From positions 29,398,094 through 29,462,093 of the forward strand of contig CM017563.1 in assembly GCA_007844125.1 (NCBI GenBank): 64,000 nt of DNA. Direction: 5' to 3'. The notes beneath the pieces were generated by a model, which saw only the letters and a list, made by a program, of their open reading frames with translations, ran no database searches and was not told the origin of the DNA. This DNA comes from Sinonovacula constricta. Taxonomy: Eukaryota; Mollusca; Bivalvia; Cardiida; Solecurtidae. Below are positions 33,154 to 55,400 of the stretch, piece after piece; within the stretch, counting starts at the first letter, position 1, and each line of letters opens with the position of its first letter. The position numbers and the translations under genes are program-made.

Positions 33154-36100
33154 TATATTTGTTTTCTTTCTTACTTTGTTGGTTGATTTTGTTATTTCTT
33201 ATACATTTTGTTATTTCTTTCATTCTTTTAGTTCTCATATATATTTAAAGTTATATTTTATTTTGATTTGTAAAATGTAACGAAACGTTTCTAACAAAAG
33301 CAATTTAAGAAGTCATTCATTGTCAGAATAATGTCCTTCAGAATCATTTTGAATACTAAAACTTGTATCTCTCATGTATTTTCAAAATTAAATATTTAGC
33401 TATGAAATAAATACATAATCTTGCAGTTACAAAATTGACACCTAGTAATTAATGCAATAAAAAATTTGTAAGGGATCATATAGTAAACAACCCACATTAT
33501 CACTAACAATAATGTTTGTGGCTTTGTGTAAAACTAGCCTACTGTCTCACATCCATACTAGCAGGTTATTTAGTTTTGCATTAACCCATCATAGGTATTA
33601 CTGTGACAGATTAGTACTATGTTGGCTAAAGACTCCCTGCAGTGATGACCAGCAATTAGCAGGTCTGGTCATAGCATGTGGGGGCCTGGCTCATTGGGAT
33701 ACCACATTCCTTTCGAGATGCCTTTAAGAGGTGTGTTGAAAGTGTAAACAACTGTTATGGTAACAGTGTTAATAATTGAAACTAAGTCCTGTACAGTGTA
33801 GTATATTGCTAAGAACTTCATGCAAAGGTATTTATACTGACTTAGATTAAAATAGTGTGGATTCTGATCAGACAGTTCTCAGTGGGAGCTGACTGATCTG
33901 AATCTGATTGTTTTTTTGTAGTAAGCAGGCTAAGCAATATATTTATAAGAGAAATAAGGCTTTGTTGAAACTTTGGTATTTTAATCTGTTAGAGAATTGT
34001 ACAAAACCATAAATAATTAATTGAAGAGAGTTTGATTGAGGTGAACACAATTTCAGGTACTGAGGTGAAAGCATGGAGTGTGTTTTTGTTTGTGTGTTGT
34101 TGTTGTTGTTGTTTTGGTGGGGTGGGATGGGGTTACATCAGTACAGGTTCACTGTTCATTTGTGTTCTGCATTCAACATGAACACGGTCTACATACTAAA
34201 ACTTTTAAAAATGTGATTTTTAATACATTAAGATTATTCACGATAAAACACTAACAGAAAATTGCATTGTTTAAAATATATCTTCAAGTGACATTTCAAG
34301 GTTTAGAGATCAGAACTTCAAATTATGATAGAACCACATAAAACAGCAATAAGCATAGAATACAAGGCTGATATAGCAGCACTAAAAGCTATGATATGGA
34401 ATACACATACAATTTAACAAAATTAGTAATTAATGCATTTCAATGTTAGATATTTTTTCTATAAAACTATTATATTTATTTGCTGTTATATCTCAGATAA
34501 AATATGAATTTATTTTGTCAAAGAGATAATTTAAAAAATAAATGTTAGATCATTTACTATACATAGTTTCAAAATACAGTACAAACCTCTTCACTAGATG
34601 AATGTTTTACTAGTCTATGTATGTTTTTATTACATACAAATATAAGTAACTCTCCTATGGCTGTCTCTTTTTCAGATAAATGGAAAAATAATGGCCATCA
34701 CTTTTATTGTGCTTAGTTTCAAAACTGGTTGCATAAACTCAAGGATTTGGTTATATTTATTTCATATTTAATAAAAATATAAATTACAATGAAAAGGTAT
34801 CTTATGTGTTCTTTGACTAATATTTTTTTTTTTTTTTTTTTTTTTTTGTCAATAATGTCAAACTTAAGGTTTTGACATTTTTGACAAAAAGTACTAATGA
34901 CCAAGTCATGACAAGCAACATAAAGCAATGTACTTTTTTAAAAAATATCTTTTCAGTTAATATGAAATTAAAATACCTTAATAATACAACTTATGCAAAC
35001 AGATTTGAAACTAAGCACAAAAATGTAATGGCTGTTATTTTTCCAATTATCTGAAAAAGAGCCGACAACCTTTGTTAACCCGTACCATTTCATATTTATT
35101 ATTAAGTATTGAATGATTCCAGGCAACAAGAAGAAGATATTTTACTGGAAACAAAGCAATAAAAAGTTAAGATCCCAATCCAAAGGTCCAATCAGAACCA
35201 AGCTCATCTACATCTACACCATTCGAATAGGCCGGATAAATCTATGCACATCAAACTACTAGTTGAACAAATTTAAACATTCCAAGCACACATGCAGATT
35301 TACTGGAAGCAAACATACTTAGACTCTTTAAATGTTGTGACAAAAATTTAATGAAAATAGACCTTAATGACTAACAACCATACATTTCAAAATGACAATT
35401 GTAAATAAAGGTAATGAGGTAATATATGTTCATATATAAAGATGAAAAAGTTAAGTGGACATTTTGTTTTGTTTTTCATGTTTGTCTACTCAAAGCATCC
35501 CTTGAACAATCTTTGAATTATTTGGTGACAGTTTTTTAATTAAAGCAAATAAAGAACTGTCTGCTGGCATCACTGTTCTGGCATACCACTAACACCTGAT
35601 ATAAAAACACACTTTAAAAAGCTTTAAGGTAAAATAAAATGAAATTGTGGATTTTTTTTTCAAACTAAGACCAAATATACCAAATATACCACTTATCTTA
35701 GATGTCTCTTTTTTTTTTCTTCAAAATATATTACATGTATTTAGACTATTTAGCATTACTAACCCTTTTTTTTGTTCTAGTTTATATTTGCATATTTGTT
35801 TTCCAAAAAATCTTAACAATATGAGTGCAATGTTTTGTTTTTATTTTGGGAGATATATAGGTACACTGCAGCGACACAACCAGTCATTATAGACAACTTG
35901 AACTTTTACTAGTGGAGGAAGACCCTGTACAAATAGGAAGAAGAACCAACAACACTCTGCATGTCAGAGCCACAAAGGCATTAAAAAAGGTATCCTCAAT
36001 TTCTTGAATGACTGAATTCTGTGTAACTTTTCATTAAGTAAAGATATGATACCTATTTTTTTTTTTGTCAGAAATTGTTGTATTTTGGCAGTTTACAACT

Positions 36101-36358
36101 TTCTTCTGAGAGTCCTTTTATGCACTGCACTTTGAGCAATGGTGACAACATCTTCCTATATTTTTTATGAGCTGAACAGTCCTATATACTGGAAACAAAT
36201 CTTAGATTGTTGTGTTTATTTCTTCGTTTGCATACCACTTTACAGGTTATTATTCCTCTGAGAACCACAAAATGGGCAGGGAAAGTAGGTCAGCATCAAA
36301 CTTGATTGGTAATCTAGGCGGTTGTTCTTTTCTCTCATCTTCAATTAAAGGCTGAGCA
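30240..36358. other. AT-rich region, no gene seen; simple repeats
   Basis: This stretch lies between the LINE and the MOSPD stop codon. It holds a C-run (about 32919-32931), an (AT)n tract (about 33118-33161), T-runs near 32325 and 34810, and (GTT)n near 34098. Part of it may be MOSPD 3' UTR; a TTTATT (minus AATAAA) lies near 36213. Confidence 0.4.
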
Positions 36359-43883
<7,525 letters not shown>

Positions 43884-44538
43884 GAGTACCGGTCACTTCG
43901 GTAAATGACCACTTCGGCAAAATGATCCTATATAGGAATTAGCCCGGTCGTTTTGATAATCAGGTAAACATATAGTATAATACCCGATTGTGACGGAGAA
44001 CTGGGTATTTCCACGTGCGAAAAGATTTCCACACCTCAGCCCGAGACAGATAGTTTAATCAATTAATCATTTATTTATTGAAAATGTGGGACAGGTACGC
44101 TTTGGTAGATTTAATTTATAAAACAATAGTGTTGTTAATGCATTATAGATACGCCTACTGTAGATTGAAACAAAACAATCTTCTCATTATTATGAAAGTA
44201 AACCATTGATGGACACCATCCCCTGTCTGCATGACAAACTGTGATAAAATTCTGTTCAGCAAATGCTGTAAATAACAACAATATTACATAAATATACACC
44301 ACCTAATTTTAAGCATTACCTATATGACTGATTATAATAAATAAATAAATACACAAATAAATGATTAAATTATCTATCTCAAATGAAGTGTGAAAATCTT
44401 TTCACATGTGGACATACCCAATTCTCCGTCACAATCAGGTATTATAATATATGTTTACCCATTTAGCGAAATGACCGGACTGATCCCTATATAAATTCAA
44501 TTTACCGAAGTGGTCATTTACCGAAGTGACTGTAAACC
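43884..44538. mobile_element. hAT-type MITE with long inverted repeats and 8-bp duplication
   Basis: CTTTTGAC is present on both flanks (43876-43883 and 44539-44546). The arms extend about 150 bp, sharing TCACTTCGGTAAATGACCAC, GATTGTGACGGAGAA and GAAAAGATTT in opposite orientation. No coding content is present. An 8-bp duplication is typical of hAT transposition. Confidence 0.88.
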
Positions 44539-44546
44539 CTTTTGAC

Positions 44547-47500
44547 TAAAAATTTGTGGATTTGTTAAACAATGGCTGTACAATGGTGGTTGATAATAAA
44601 AATGGCAATCTTATTGATTGTCCACCTGTGCAAGGATATTGTCTTTCCCCAGATCAAATAAAGGCATTGTAAGAGGACAATATAAGCCATGTTCTTCAAA
44701 GATGTATCGGTTTGAATAAAAATAATCTGTGAACTTGTTTTACAGTTGTTAAGTTAAGATAATAAGAAAGGGTCTTGTTTTTATTTTATTTTTATATATT
44801 CGTCAATACAACTTATATTATAGAAAGTCTTCAGTGAGAATGGTTATTATACCTTTATAAATATTATCCCACTTGAATGAACTGCATTGGTTTCTTTGTT
44901 TCATTAAAAATGACAAAATTATTTTTAATGATCATCAGCTGTGCGTAGATTTCAGTTTATTATGAGTAAAACGTCACCAGTTTATGGGTATATTGCGGAA
45001 GCAGATGTTTCTCTAACAAAGAATTTCCGAAACAAAATCTCAGATGCAAGTGTGAAAAACAAAATTAAAAAATAAATTTTAAAAAATAACTTACACTAAA
45101 TTCATGCATAGAGAGTATCATATTTAATATATTCAACCGAAAGCAACAGCTTGTTTATACAGGCTGCGTTAAAAGCTGCGTTTTATACAGGCCCCTATTA
45201 AACGCTTGATAATTTTGGTATACTGTACCCTTGCTGGAAGGGAGAGCACTTTTGAGAGAGAAATTGCAAATAAACTTGCACCAAAAGCAGACACTTGATC
45301 AAATGTTCTTTTTCGAGATAAATGGAAAATAAACCTTTATCCGAACCAGAAAACTGCAATAAATTAAGGTAATTCGTTCACCGCTAAGCCACTTATTTGG
45401 TATTCTACTTTGTTTACAAAATGTTAGTGTCAGACTAACCTTTTTTCGGCCCGTGTCCTTTTGTACCCAAGTGTTACATTAATTCGACATTTTAAGCTCA
45501 CTGGTCTTCGGCGTTTTTTTAAGTGAAGCCTCCCTATAATTATAAATGATTTCACAACTATTTAAACTATTAATCAGGAAACTTCTTAAAATTGTGAAAC
45601 ATCTTATGCACATCTTATGCACACTCAGACGTGATCTTTCCTTGGTTCAAAAAACTGAAATAGATAGTTTCCACATCAGTGAAAATCCCTCATCTTGGCA
45701 GCCATCTTTGATGGTTACTTCAAGGGTTTTTCATATGAACTGTATAGAAGGGTAAATTTTATTTTCTTGTAATTTCTTCATTTGTGGTCCGAAAATTAAA
45801 AGCTATAAACCATTGGAAAGCTCTTGAAATTCATATGTTTAGAATACAATATTTTTACAATTGATAAATGCACACAGAATTAATACACTACAGAAATAAA
45901 TAAAACTATTGGCTCATACTTAAAACAAAATTAACAGTGTATCATTTTCGGTTGTATTTCATTAACCTTTCAAACTATCAAAATATAGCTTTGATATTTA
46001 AAATACTTTATAAAAGCTGTTAAATTTAATATAAAATTCAGTAAAATAGACTGAAAAATAAAAACACAGTGGTGAGTTTAATACAGCACATATTTCCCGA
46101 TTTCGGCCTGCATTAGCTTCTGCCCACAAAGATGACTGCCTTAAACTGTCTTATCAGTGTCGATGACATCACATGGAAACTATCTAAAGGGAGACTTAGG
46201 CTTCCAGAGAGGGAGTTTGGGGTGCCAGGGAGGGAGATTTCTGTGAATGCTCATTAAATTAACTATATAACTTATTTCTATTTCTATTTGTAAAAGAGTA
46301 TTTTTGGTCTTTTTTTATCAATAATCATAGTAATTTCAGTGATAAAAATTTTCTTAACAATATTTTTAAATAAATTTTCAAATATATCTAACATATTTTA
46401 GTTCACTTACTAGACATAAATTCTCTGCTTTGGTTTTAAGCTTGTGGCCTACAAAAACAACAACAGCCAAACATAGTGTAAACAATCAAGTGTCAACAGC
46501 ACTTACTAATGAATTGAAAAAAGGTGACCTAAATATATTCTACTGTCAAATTTACATTAAATCTTAAAAAATATTTATGTACTTATTAAGATGTTAAATT
46601 TGAAATAATGAGTATGCAAGCATACAAATAGTTTATTAAATTGTAAGTTAGTGACAAAAGAGATTTGAGAATTATAAAATATTAGTGGTAAACTCTCTGA
46701 TACCATTATTGCCTAAACAAATTAAAGTTAAATGAATTAAGAATACATAAAGAAATTGGATTAATCAAGAATAAATAGCAAACAAGTGTTTTTCTATGAG
46801 AAAGTAGTAAATGGATAATTGTCCAGATTAAAAAAAAAATACATATAGAAGTCAGTTGCTAATGCAAAAAAAGCTCAAAATGTTTTACTTTAATTAACAA
46901 ATTCTTTTAACAATATATCATAACTCAAATGATGTAAACTGGTTTGAACTAGTTGAAATGAGAAGTATGTTTTAAAATTGTCTATGGTTGGCATTTTATT
47001 TACTATTCATGCACAAAATGAGATGGTATCTACAGACATGAAAACCATTTACTTTTATGATAAATGTATATTTGCAGGAAGAAGACCAATTTTCATTCAA
47101 ATAAAAATAACACTATTGTAAAGTAAAGAAATGCTTAACTCCTCTTAAAATAGCTAAAGTCAAAGAAAGCTTAACATAATGATAGGAAACTCTGCCTTGT
47201 TCTCCATTTCTTAGCTTTGATCTGTTCTAAGGTTCCTGTGACCCTTGCCGATTTGTCTCCTAATTCCCCTGTCATATTTTATGGCTAGAAGCTTGCCTAC
47301 ATGTCTTACACAATGTGTTGTTTTGCGAGTGCCGATAATGTCCTAAATAAAATGCAGTTAGCAAAAGGCCTTCCAAAGTATCAAATTAAAATCATTAATT
47401 GTTTAAGTAGCACAATGCACAAAAATACATGTTGCAAGCTCTGTATATTCAGCAGTGTTATTGTTTTATACATTCATCTCTTTCATGCAAACTTGTTTTG

Positions 47501-47639
47501 GTGTTAATTTCATATACACATAATTACTTTTACATGACGTTTATTTCCAACCATGCTAATTACACACACCATGTTCTAAGCATAGGTTTTGAGTCTAAAT
47601 TGGTGATTCTTCCAGTCGATCCCTTTTGCCACTGACCAT
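44547..47639. other. Intergenic between MOSPD and ZRSR2 genes; possible promoter near 45690
   Basis: At about 45690-45712 the sequence GGCAGCCATCTTTGATGG contains a YY1-like GCCATCTT. A first exon of ZRSR2 or a 5' exon of MOSPD may be here, but none is proven. The rest is AT-rich without features. Confidence 0.25.
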
Positions 47640-47870
47640 TCTAAGATGGTAAGTGTTGGGTTTGCTCATTTTGTTAAATGACTCATCACATATTTACTTT
47701 TACATTTGGTTTGCAAGTGAATGCCAATGTCCTGTGCCTTTTCAAATTTTGGTATATGTTGCAATGTTCATAGGACTTTGTCATATATTCTTATTCATTG
47801 AAGAAAAACCAGGCTTGCTTCATTCCCTGCGGTTTCTTATTCCCGGTCGCTAATTTAGACACTTATCTTT
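47640..47870. repeat. Penelope-family repeat copy
   Basis: It shares TTTGTTAAATGACTCATCAC, then CCTGTGCCTTTTCAAATTTT and GGTATATGTTGCAATG with the copies at 53985-54610, in the opposite orientation to 13545 and 41147. Confidence 0.7.
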
Positions 47871-48940
47871 ACATGGTAAAACATTACACAGCAGTCACGG
47901 TTTAAGAAAAAGAAAATCAATACTAGAGTAAGTTTTATGAGTACACACTAGCGCATCAGTTTAAACAAATGCTGTAGTCTGTTGACAAAATGGTGTGATG
48001 ACGTCACACATATAATTAGCACTAGTTTGTTTTTTGTTAGGCACCTACGCAGGTCATTAAACATTTCTGAATTCTGACGTTTAGTCTTATTATCCTGAGC
48101 TCGCATTTGGGTAAATACAGAATAGTTCTCATAGCACTCTATTAATGGGTTATTGAGCATTTATAATTTCGATGCTCAGTCCAATGTTTGTGTCCAACGT
48201 GCGTAAAGCATTGTGTCCATCAGTGTTGTGTTAGAAAATAGAACATGTGAGACTGATTGAGCATAATCTCCGCCATTCACTTTATGTGTGTTGTTATATT
48301 GACAATCAAGGGATCACTGTGTGTGACGGTTGTCTTCTTACACCAGTAGGCGGGGCACGAAATTATCGTCTTGACCAATGAACACTCTGTACGCTTGATG
48401 ATGGGCAGTGATCAGTCCTGATTAGCTGCACACATTCACACGCAGGTGCTGGTCTCTTGCAGTAGGTTACATTGCGTAATCAAATGATCGGCTTGTAGCT
48501 ACTGACTGGGGCAGTCTTTAGGAGTGAAATTAAGTCTGTCGGGAACATCAAAGTGGGAGAATTGATGTGCTTAGCATGAGGCATGAGACAGACCCCTGTT
48601 ATCAGGAGTCTCCCGGGGAAAAAAGGGAAAAGATCACATGTCTGCACACTATTGAATTTAGAAGAATGTGGTAATGTGAGAAGATATAGTCACGTTACCA
48701 AATTTCGATGTTCTCCAAAATTCGATGGTAGATTATTCTTAAAACTCTTAACTCGATATTTTGTTAGTTTAAAAAAAAAGTTTCTGTTTAATTTTCAAGT
48801 CTAGATGTTGTTACTGAAGTAGTCAATCATGACAGTTTATCTATTTTTAAGACATATTGCTTAAAAACATAGAATTAAGGTCTCACCAGGATATTTTACT
48901 TATAATAGTTTATATCATATATTCACAATATATATTTTTA

Positions 48941-50170
48941 GCTCACCTGAGCACAACATGCTCAAGGGGAGCTTTTGTGATACCGTTGTTCATCGTCCGT
49001 CGTCAACATTTTAGCTTGCGAACACACTAGAGGCCACAGTTTTTATCCAATCTTCATCAAACTTGGTCAGAATGTTTGTCTGCTTGAAATCTTGGATGAG
49101 TTCATTATTGGGTCACCTAGGGTCAATAAGTAGGTCACTAGGTCAAATTTTAGGAAAAACTTGTGAACACACTAGAGACCACATTTATAGCCCAAACTTG
49201 GTCAGAATGTTTGTCTGCACGAAATCTTGAATTAGTTCGTAACTGGGTCACGTGGGTTCAAAAAGTAGGTCATAAGGTCAAATTTTAGAAAACACCTTGT
49301 GAACACACTAGAGACCATATTTGTCGGCCAATCTTCATCAAACTTGGTCAGAATGTTTGTCTGCATGAAATCTTGAATGAGTTCGTAACTGGGTCACGTG
49401 GGGTCAAAAAGTAGGTCATTAGGTCAAATTTTAGAAGAACATTTTGAACACACTAGAGACCATATTTGTCGGCCAATATTCATCAAACTTGGTCAGAATG
49501 TTTGTCTACATGAAATATTGGATGAGTTCGTTATTGGGTCACGTGGGATCAAAAAGTAGGTCACTAGGTCAAATCTAAGAAAAAGCTTGTGAACACACTA
49601 GAGACCACAATTATAGCCCAATCTTCACCAAACTTGGTCAGAACGTTTGTCTACATAAAATCTTGGATTAGTTCGTTATTGGGTCACATGGGATCAAAAA
49701 TTAGGTCACTAGGTCAATCTTAGAAAAAGCTTGTGAACATATTAGAGGCCGCATTCATAGCCTAATCTTCACCAAACTTGGTCAGATTGTTTGTCTACAT
49801 CAAATCTTGGATGAGTATATTATTGGGACGTGTGTGGTCAAAAAGTAGGTCACTAAGTCACATTTTAGAAAAACCTTGTGAAAACACTTAAGAGGCCAAA
49901 TTGATGGCCCAATCTTAACCAAACTTGGTCAGCATGTTTGCCAGTATGAAATCTTACATATGTTTTGAAGTGAGTCATGTGGATTCAGTAGGTTTCTTGG
50001 TAAAATTCTAGAAAATATTATCAACCCAGTGGCCACACTAATGGTCCAATCTTCACCAAAGATTTCTAAAGTAAATAACTCTTATCTACTTGATGCCAGA
50101 TTTGAGCCTACTAAAAGCCTGTGTCATCAGGTGAGCGATAAAGGGCCATCATGGGCTTCTTGTTTCATTC
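48941..50170. mobile_element. Bivalve-type repeat with GCTCACCTGA ends and 145-bp inner units
   Basis: It opens GCTCACCTGAGCAC and near its end has the inverted TCAGGTGAGC (50127-50136) followed by a conserved tail, GGGCCATCATGGGCTTCTTG. ACTTGGTCAGAATGTTTGTC-type motifs start at 49061, 49196, 49342, 49487, 49632, 49776 and 49923, so six intervals average about 144 bp. No ORF is present. Confidence 0.8.
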
Positions 50171-52046
50171 TTCCTTTGTCCTTTTGATTGTATAATCATT
50201 TTTTGTCCAGAGCATATCTCGTAGACTGATTTTTTTATATTTTAAAAAGGGACATTGATCTTGTTTATTAGAATTGAGAAGCCAAGAACCATCTCTCTAC
50301 CTTTGAGATTTTTGTTTTTCTTTAAAGCAAGATTACATGAATATTACTGATGAATTTGCTTCAAACTACATTTTATGATGTAGTTACATAACTGTGTAGT
50401 GATGAGTTGAAGTGATGTGAACAACACCACAATTCTACCAGCATATTGCTTCAGTTGTCTACCTTAGTATATTTTTTCTACTTGTCTGTTTAGTGACTTC
50501 TTGTCCTGAGAATGACTCATCGGTAATTACTACATGATGGATTCACTTTAAACTTACTTTTATGTGGTCAGGTGATTTAAACACACTCTGAATCAGAGGA
50601 CCTGTGAGCAACATGAGATGATAGTCCTAGACTAAGACTATTTACATTGTTCCATCTTGTTAGTACCTCAGTACTGTTTCTACCCAGTGCAGTCAAAGAG
50701 TGATTAATAGATGTTGAAAGAATTTGTTTTCTAATTGACTATGAACAAACCAGGTTTAAGTTCAAGTAAACTTGGTACTTACCTGGTCATGAGTAGAAGT
50801 AAAGAAACCATTGTCCATTTCCAGTTATCTGCATTAGGTGTTTTCTTTTATTCAGAGAGATTGAAAACTACTAGATTGATTCACTTCAAACTTAAAAATG
50901 AATGAAGCTTTTGATGTGATGGGTAGAAGTGCTGTGCACAATAATCTTTTTTTGTTACACCATTATTATACATATATAACTTATAGTTATTCATGGATGT
51001 ACTATAACTCACATGTATTTCTCTATAACCAGTAAGTAGATTGGAATAGATCTTCACATGTTTCTACCTATTGATATAATTAAGTGGGGTAGTTTCTGGT
51101 TAGATTTTATAGAAAATGCTGCCCTGGTTTGACTTGGAGAAGGAGAATTTTGTTACTTAAAAAGTCTTCTAAAAAACCCAGTGGACCATGGCAAATTTTA
51201 CAAGTTAAATGGAACGACAGTCCACCAGAATTTTCAGCCTCATTTCCGAATTCACAAACTCTGAATTATTATGAAAACATATAAAATAACCTAAACCAAA
51301 TAACGCTTAACAGCTTTTACCAAAACCAACCACTGGTAACACCTCAGTTAGCTTAATTGTCTAAACTGGTGTCACTTTATAAATAACCGAAAAAAATCAT
51401 GATTGTCAAAACAAGTTCTTTTTTGTGTCACAATGCCAAAATCATACAGGTCCAGTAAAATTTGGTCCAGACCAGTAGATATTGCTAGCTTGGTGGACTG
51501 AAGGTCTAGTGTTTGTAAATTTCCTTTCTGAAGACTGCTTATACATGCAGATTAAGTTTTGCATGCAAATTCTATCAATCTTATACATGTATCTTATAAT
51601 CCAGTTCATATAGGTAATATTAACTCATTCGATCCATGTTGGATTTCATTGTCCTGGTTCCTCTTAGAAAATTCTGGTATTGCATACAAGTATTATCAAC
51701 CTTACATTTCAAGCACATAAAAAGTTGAGTGCACTGTCCAATGACAGCTCATGTTAATTTCCCCAATTGTATGATGCATATTTTTATGATTTCTTACTTT
51801 TGATAAATTATGCATCACATTCCATAAGGACTGATAAATGTCACTGATATAATAAGTTTCATTGTACAAGCTTTTTTATCACAAGTCAATGCCTTGCATT
51901 AATCAGTACCATGTGTCATAGCAGTTCACCTAGCATGATTGTTGATTGTCAGCCCACAAGACTAAGGGCTGTAGGTTAATTTATGTCTCGGCCTATGGTT
52001 CATACTTGATGCAGTCTTAATATTTTTATTTCCAGCCCCTTAGGGA
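50171..52046. other. Upstream of first ZRSR2 exon found, no coding seen
   Basis: AT-rich sequence with some paragraphs resembling decayed copies of the preceding repeat. The true first ZRSR2 exon, probably very short, was not identified. Confidence 0.3.
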
Positions 52047-52285
52047 GTGCCTGTGGCGGAGTGGTAGAGTCGCTGTTTTGTAACTCCTCTTACTGCTTAG
52101 CCTCTCACTTTGTGGGTTTGAGTCCCATTCGGGGCAAAGGACTTAATGTGAGAAGGTCTTCCAGCTGACTTGCAATGCACCAGTGGGTCTACCCAGACAT
52201 GTGTCTGGGGTCTTCCTCCACCAAAAAACTGGATGTTGCTAAAATGATCATAAATGGTTGCTGCAATGTATTTCAAAAACCAACT
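52047..52285 (+). repeat. tRNA-derived SINE, family S1, full-length copy
   Basis: The head has an A-box-like GGCGGAGTGGTAGAGTCG and B-box GGGTTTGAGTCCC, spaced widely enough to imply a long variable arm, as in tRNA-Leu or tRNA-Ser. The body shares GGACTTAATGTGAGAAGGTC and CCACCAAAAAACTGGATG with the other copies. It ends about 130 bp before the ZRSR2 exon. Confidence 0.8.
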
Positions 52286-52412
52286 AAGCAAAAACTTGCG
52301 CCAAAGTATGTATGAAGATTGTAACTGAAATAGCTTTTTTATTCTTCTTTTTGAGCTGCCTTTCCAAATTAATGAACTACCTTCCACATGTATTTTCTTT
52401 GTTTCTCTTCAG

Positions 52413-55400
52413 TCATAAGCAACGGAAGGCATTATGGAAAAAAAAGAAAAGAAAGTTTAAGCGTCAGGCAGAAGCCAAAGCTCGAGAAGAAATATTGAAG
52501 AAAGGTACAATTTGTGTATTTTTTAATGTATTTCTTCATATATTACTACTCTTTTTAAATCATTTTATTGCATTAACCCCCCAAAAAATATCATTTATGA
52601 TTTTAAGCTCACCTTAGCATAGCATTGTTGCATTTAGAGGCCACATTCAGAATGTTTGCCAGTTTTAAAGTGGTTCACATGTATTCAGTAGGTTACTAGG
52701 TAAAATTGTAGAAAATCTTATCAGCCCAGTGGACACACTAATGGTCTAATCTTCACCAAAGATTTCTAAAGTAAGTAACTCTTAATAACTTGACACCAGA
52801 TATGAGCCTACTAAAAGCATGTGTCCTCAGGTGAGCGGTTAAAGCCCATCATGGCCCTCTTGTTCATTACATATTAAAAATGTAAGTTGAAGTACATAAA
52901 CACAAATCTGGGGTTTGATCACCATTGGTCTAATTGTGTTGCTCTAAAAGCTTGTAAAAGCAGCTTTTTTTATCCCTATTTATATTGTTGTATGAGAATT
53001 AGTATTGTTCACTGGTTTATTACAAATACCATACCAGCATGAAAATATATATCCCATTATACTAAAAAAATAAAAATATCATTCATTCTAATTTCAAAGG
53101 TGATTTGAAGTTGGTCAAATAAGTACCAGGTTAAATGAAAGTGTTCAGATACCATCGTCTATCTCTCCATTTCTTTCGATTTTCAGAAGAAGAGTCCCGA
53201 AAGCAATCCCCAAGCTATGAGACCAGAAAAGAGCAGGAGGATTTTGAGGCAGAGGCAGAGAGGTTGAGGATTGAGGCTGAGTCAAGGCATCAGCATGAGC
53301 TCTGGCTATGGAGCGAACAGGTTTACAAGGAGAAATTGTTACAGAAACGACTTCAAGAAGAGAGAGAGGAGGAACAGAGGCTTGAAGTAGAGGTAGATAC
53401 AGTTTGATTTGGCTGTTGTAATGTTTTGGCCAACTTTACGCACACATTGGTTTTGCCAAAATACAAGTTACTCGACCTTTCATACACTGTCACTCTGATA
53501 TTAATTAATGTGCAGACTAAGATGTATAAAATTCTAAGAGGGGTTATCCTAAAGTATGTAGACTGTCTTTACAGCATGAAGTATATTTAAAACAGCAGTC
53601 TGAACTTTTGAAAATCAATTTCAGAAACAAGTTTTTGACAAGCACATTTCCTTGATTTGTCTTAATAAACTTTACAAATAGATGATTTTACTTAAAAACA
53701 TCGTAGCTCACCTGGCACAGTCACTCAATATATCGCAGGTAATATTGTTCATGTTAAGTCAATCGTTCTCATGTTAATCCCATTCTGACATATTCAGTAA
53801 TTGCTGGACACAGTGTTTGTGGAAGCAAACCTAGACAGTGCTCTTACAAATCATGAGATGTAATGTTTCATTTGAAAACAAAAACAAACAAAAAACTTGA
53901 ACAGTTTAAGGGAAAATTCAAGTTTATCCTTCACTCACATGGGTCATTCAAATGGGACGTTGTCATCATCTTCTTAGACAAGTCTAGTGCTGTTGTTGTT
54001 TGTGGCATTTTATAAATGTGAATACCTTTGTCCTGTGCCTTTTAAAATTTTGGTATATGTTGCAATGCTCATAGGACTTTGTCGTATATTCTTATTCATG
54101 ATCACAACAATGTTACTTGTGCAGTGTGGAAGTCATAAAAAATTTCCCTGTGCATGTAATCTTTGTTGTCATTTAATTCTTTCTATAAGGATTGTTACGT
54201 GTTATTCTTTTGATGGACATTGGACTATGTTTTTTTTCTTGATTCAAAAAATTAATTTCATTCACAATCAACAATTTTTATGTTCTTTATAACATGATGT
54301 GGACAGTATCTTTCAATGATGTCACCACTTTCGTCATAACTTATAAAAGACAACGTCAGCTTTTGGGCATTTTTTATTCAGATAAATCGGTTTTCTTTAC
54401 ATTGCTTGCATTTGAGAAACGCATCAGGTAGTCCAAAGTTAGAGCTCTAGTTTAAGCACCCCAATCGGTCCATATTGCCGACTGACCATTCCCAGGCGGT
54501 AACTGTCCGGTTTACTCTATTTGTTAAATGACTCACCATAGATTTGTTCTTTTACATTTGGCTTGCATTTGAATACCTTTGTCCTGTGCCTTTAAAATTT
54601 TGGATAGCCACTTGTTAGTCCAAAATTTCCTTTACCTGTAATGATCTGTCATCTTTTGTTGGACATGGGTGGTTGGTTACACATTGCTATGGTTATGCAA
54701 ACACACATCATTTATATGTTGTTGTTTATATTTTGAGTTAAGAAACAAATTCCAACTGATATTAAGTAGCTCCAGTAATATGTTATTTCAAATTGTTTTG
54801 AAGTTGACATTAGAGTAGTAATTCTACAAATTTCTTGGATAACCCTTATACACTACCTTCTGTTTGTGTATTTTTGTTTTATTTCATGTATTTGTACATC
54901 GTTAAATTTTTGTTCCCTAATGCAGTACTTACATTGGTCACTGGAGCCACTGATGTGCGTGGTTATTTAAGTCACTTGATAATTCTCCTTACTTCTTTTC
55001 TGTTTATGTCGTTCATGATATGGATAAAATGTGACTAGCATTTAAAGGGTAGGTTTTATGTATAGAATAAAAAATGACCCAATTATATTGTATTCTTATT
55101 GTTTATTTAATGCATAATCAATTTTCAGGTGCACTTTAATCAACTATAATACAGGTCTTTGTTGGGTTTTTTCACAGCAAAAGATCCAGTGTGAAACAAT
55201 AAAAAAAGTTTTCAGTACAACTGTTTTCTTCTCAATTTAAGTAACAGTGTACAATGTATTTTGTATGGTAACTCCTCGTCCCACAACACAAGCCTTGAAA
55301 GATAAATCTGGGTGACATCTTCCATCTGTAGAAGGCTTTTGGCTGGCCTGTACTGCATTATTAATCTTACTCAGTTATTTGTCTGAAGTTTTTTTCTACA

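Noticed and set aside
35165..35240. Minus-strand short frame ending DVDELGSDWTFGLGS with stop
   Set aside because: It looks protein-like, but no upstream exon or family match was found, and MOSPD already ends at 36359.
45693..45753. Candidate ZRSR2 first exon, ATGGTTACTTCAAGG to a donor GG|GTAAAT
   Set aside because: The phase fits (GG plus T), but the sequence shows no similarity to known ZRSR2 starts, and the chance of a phase match is one in three.
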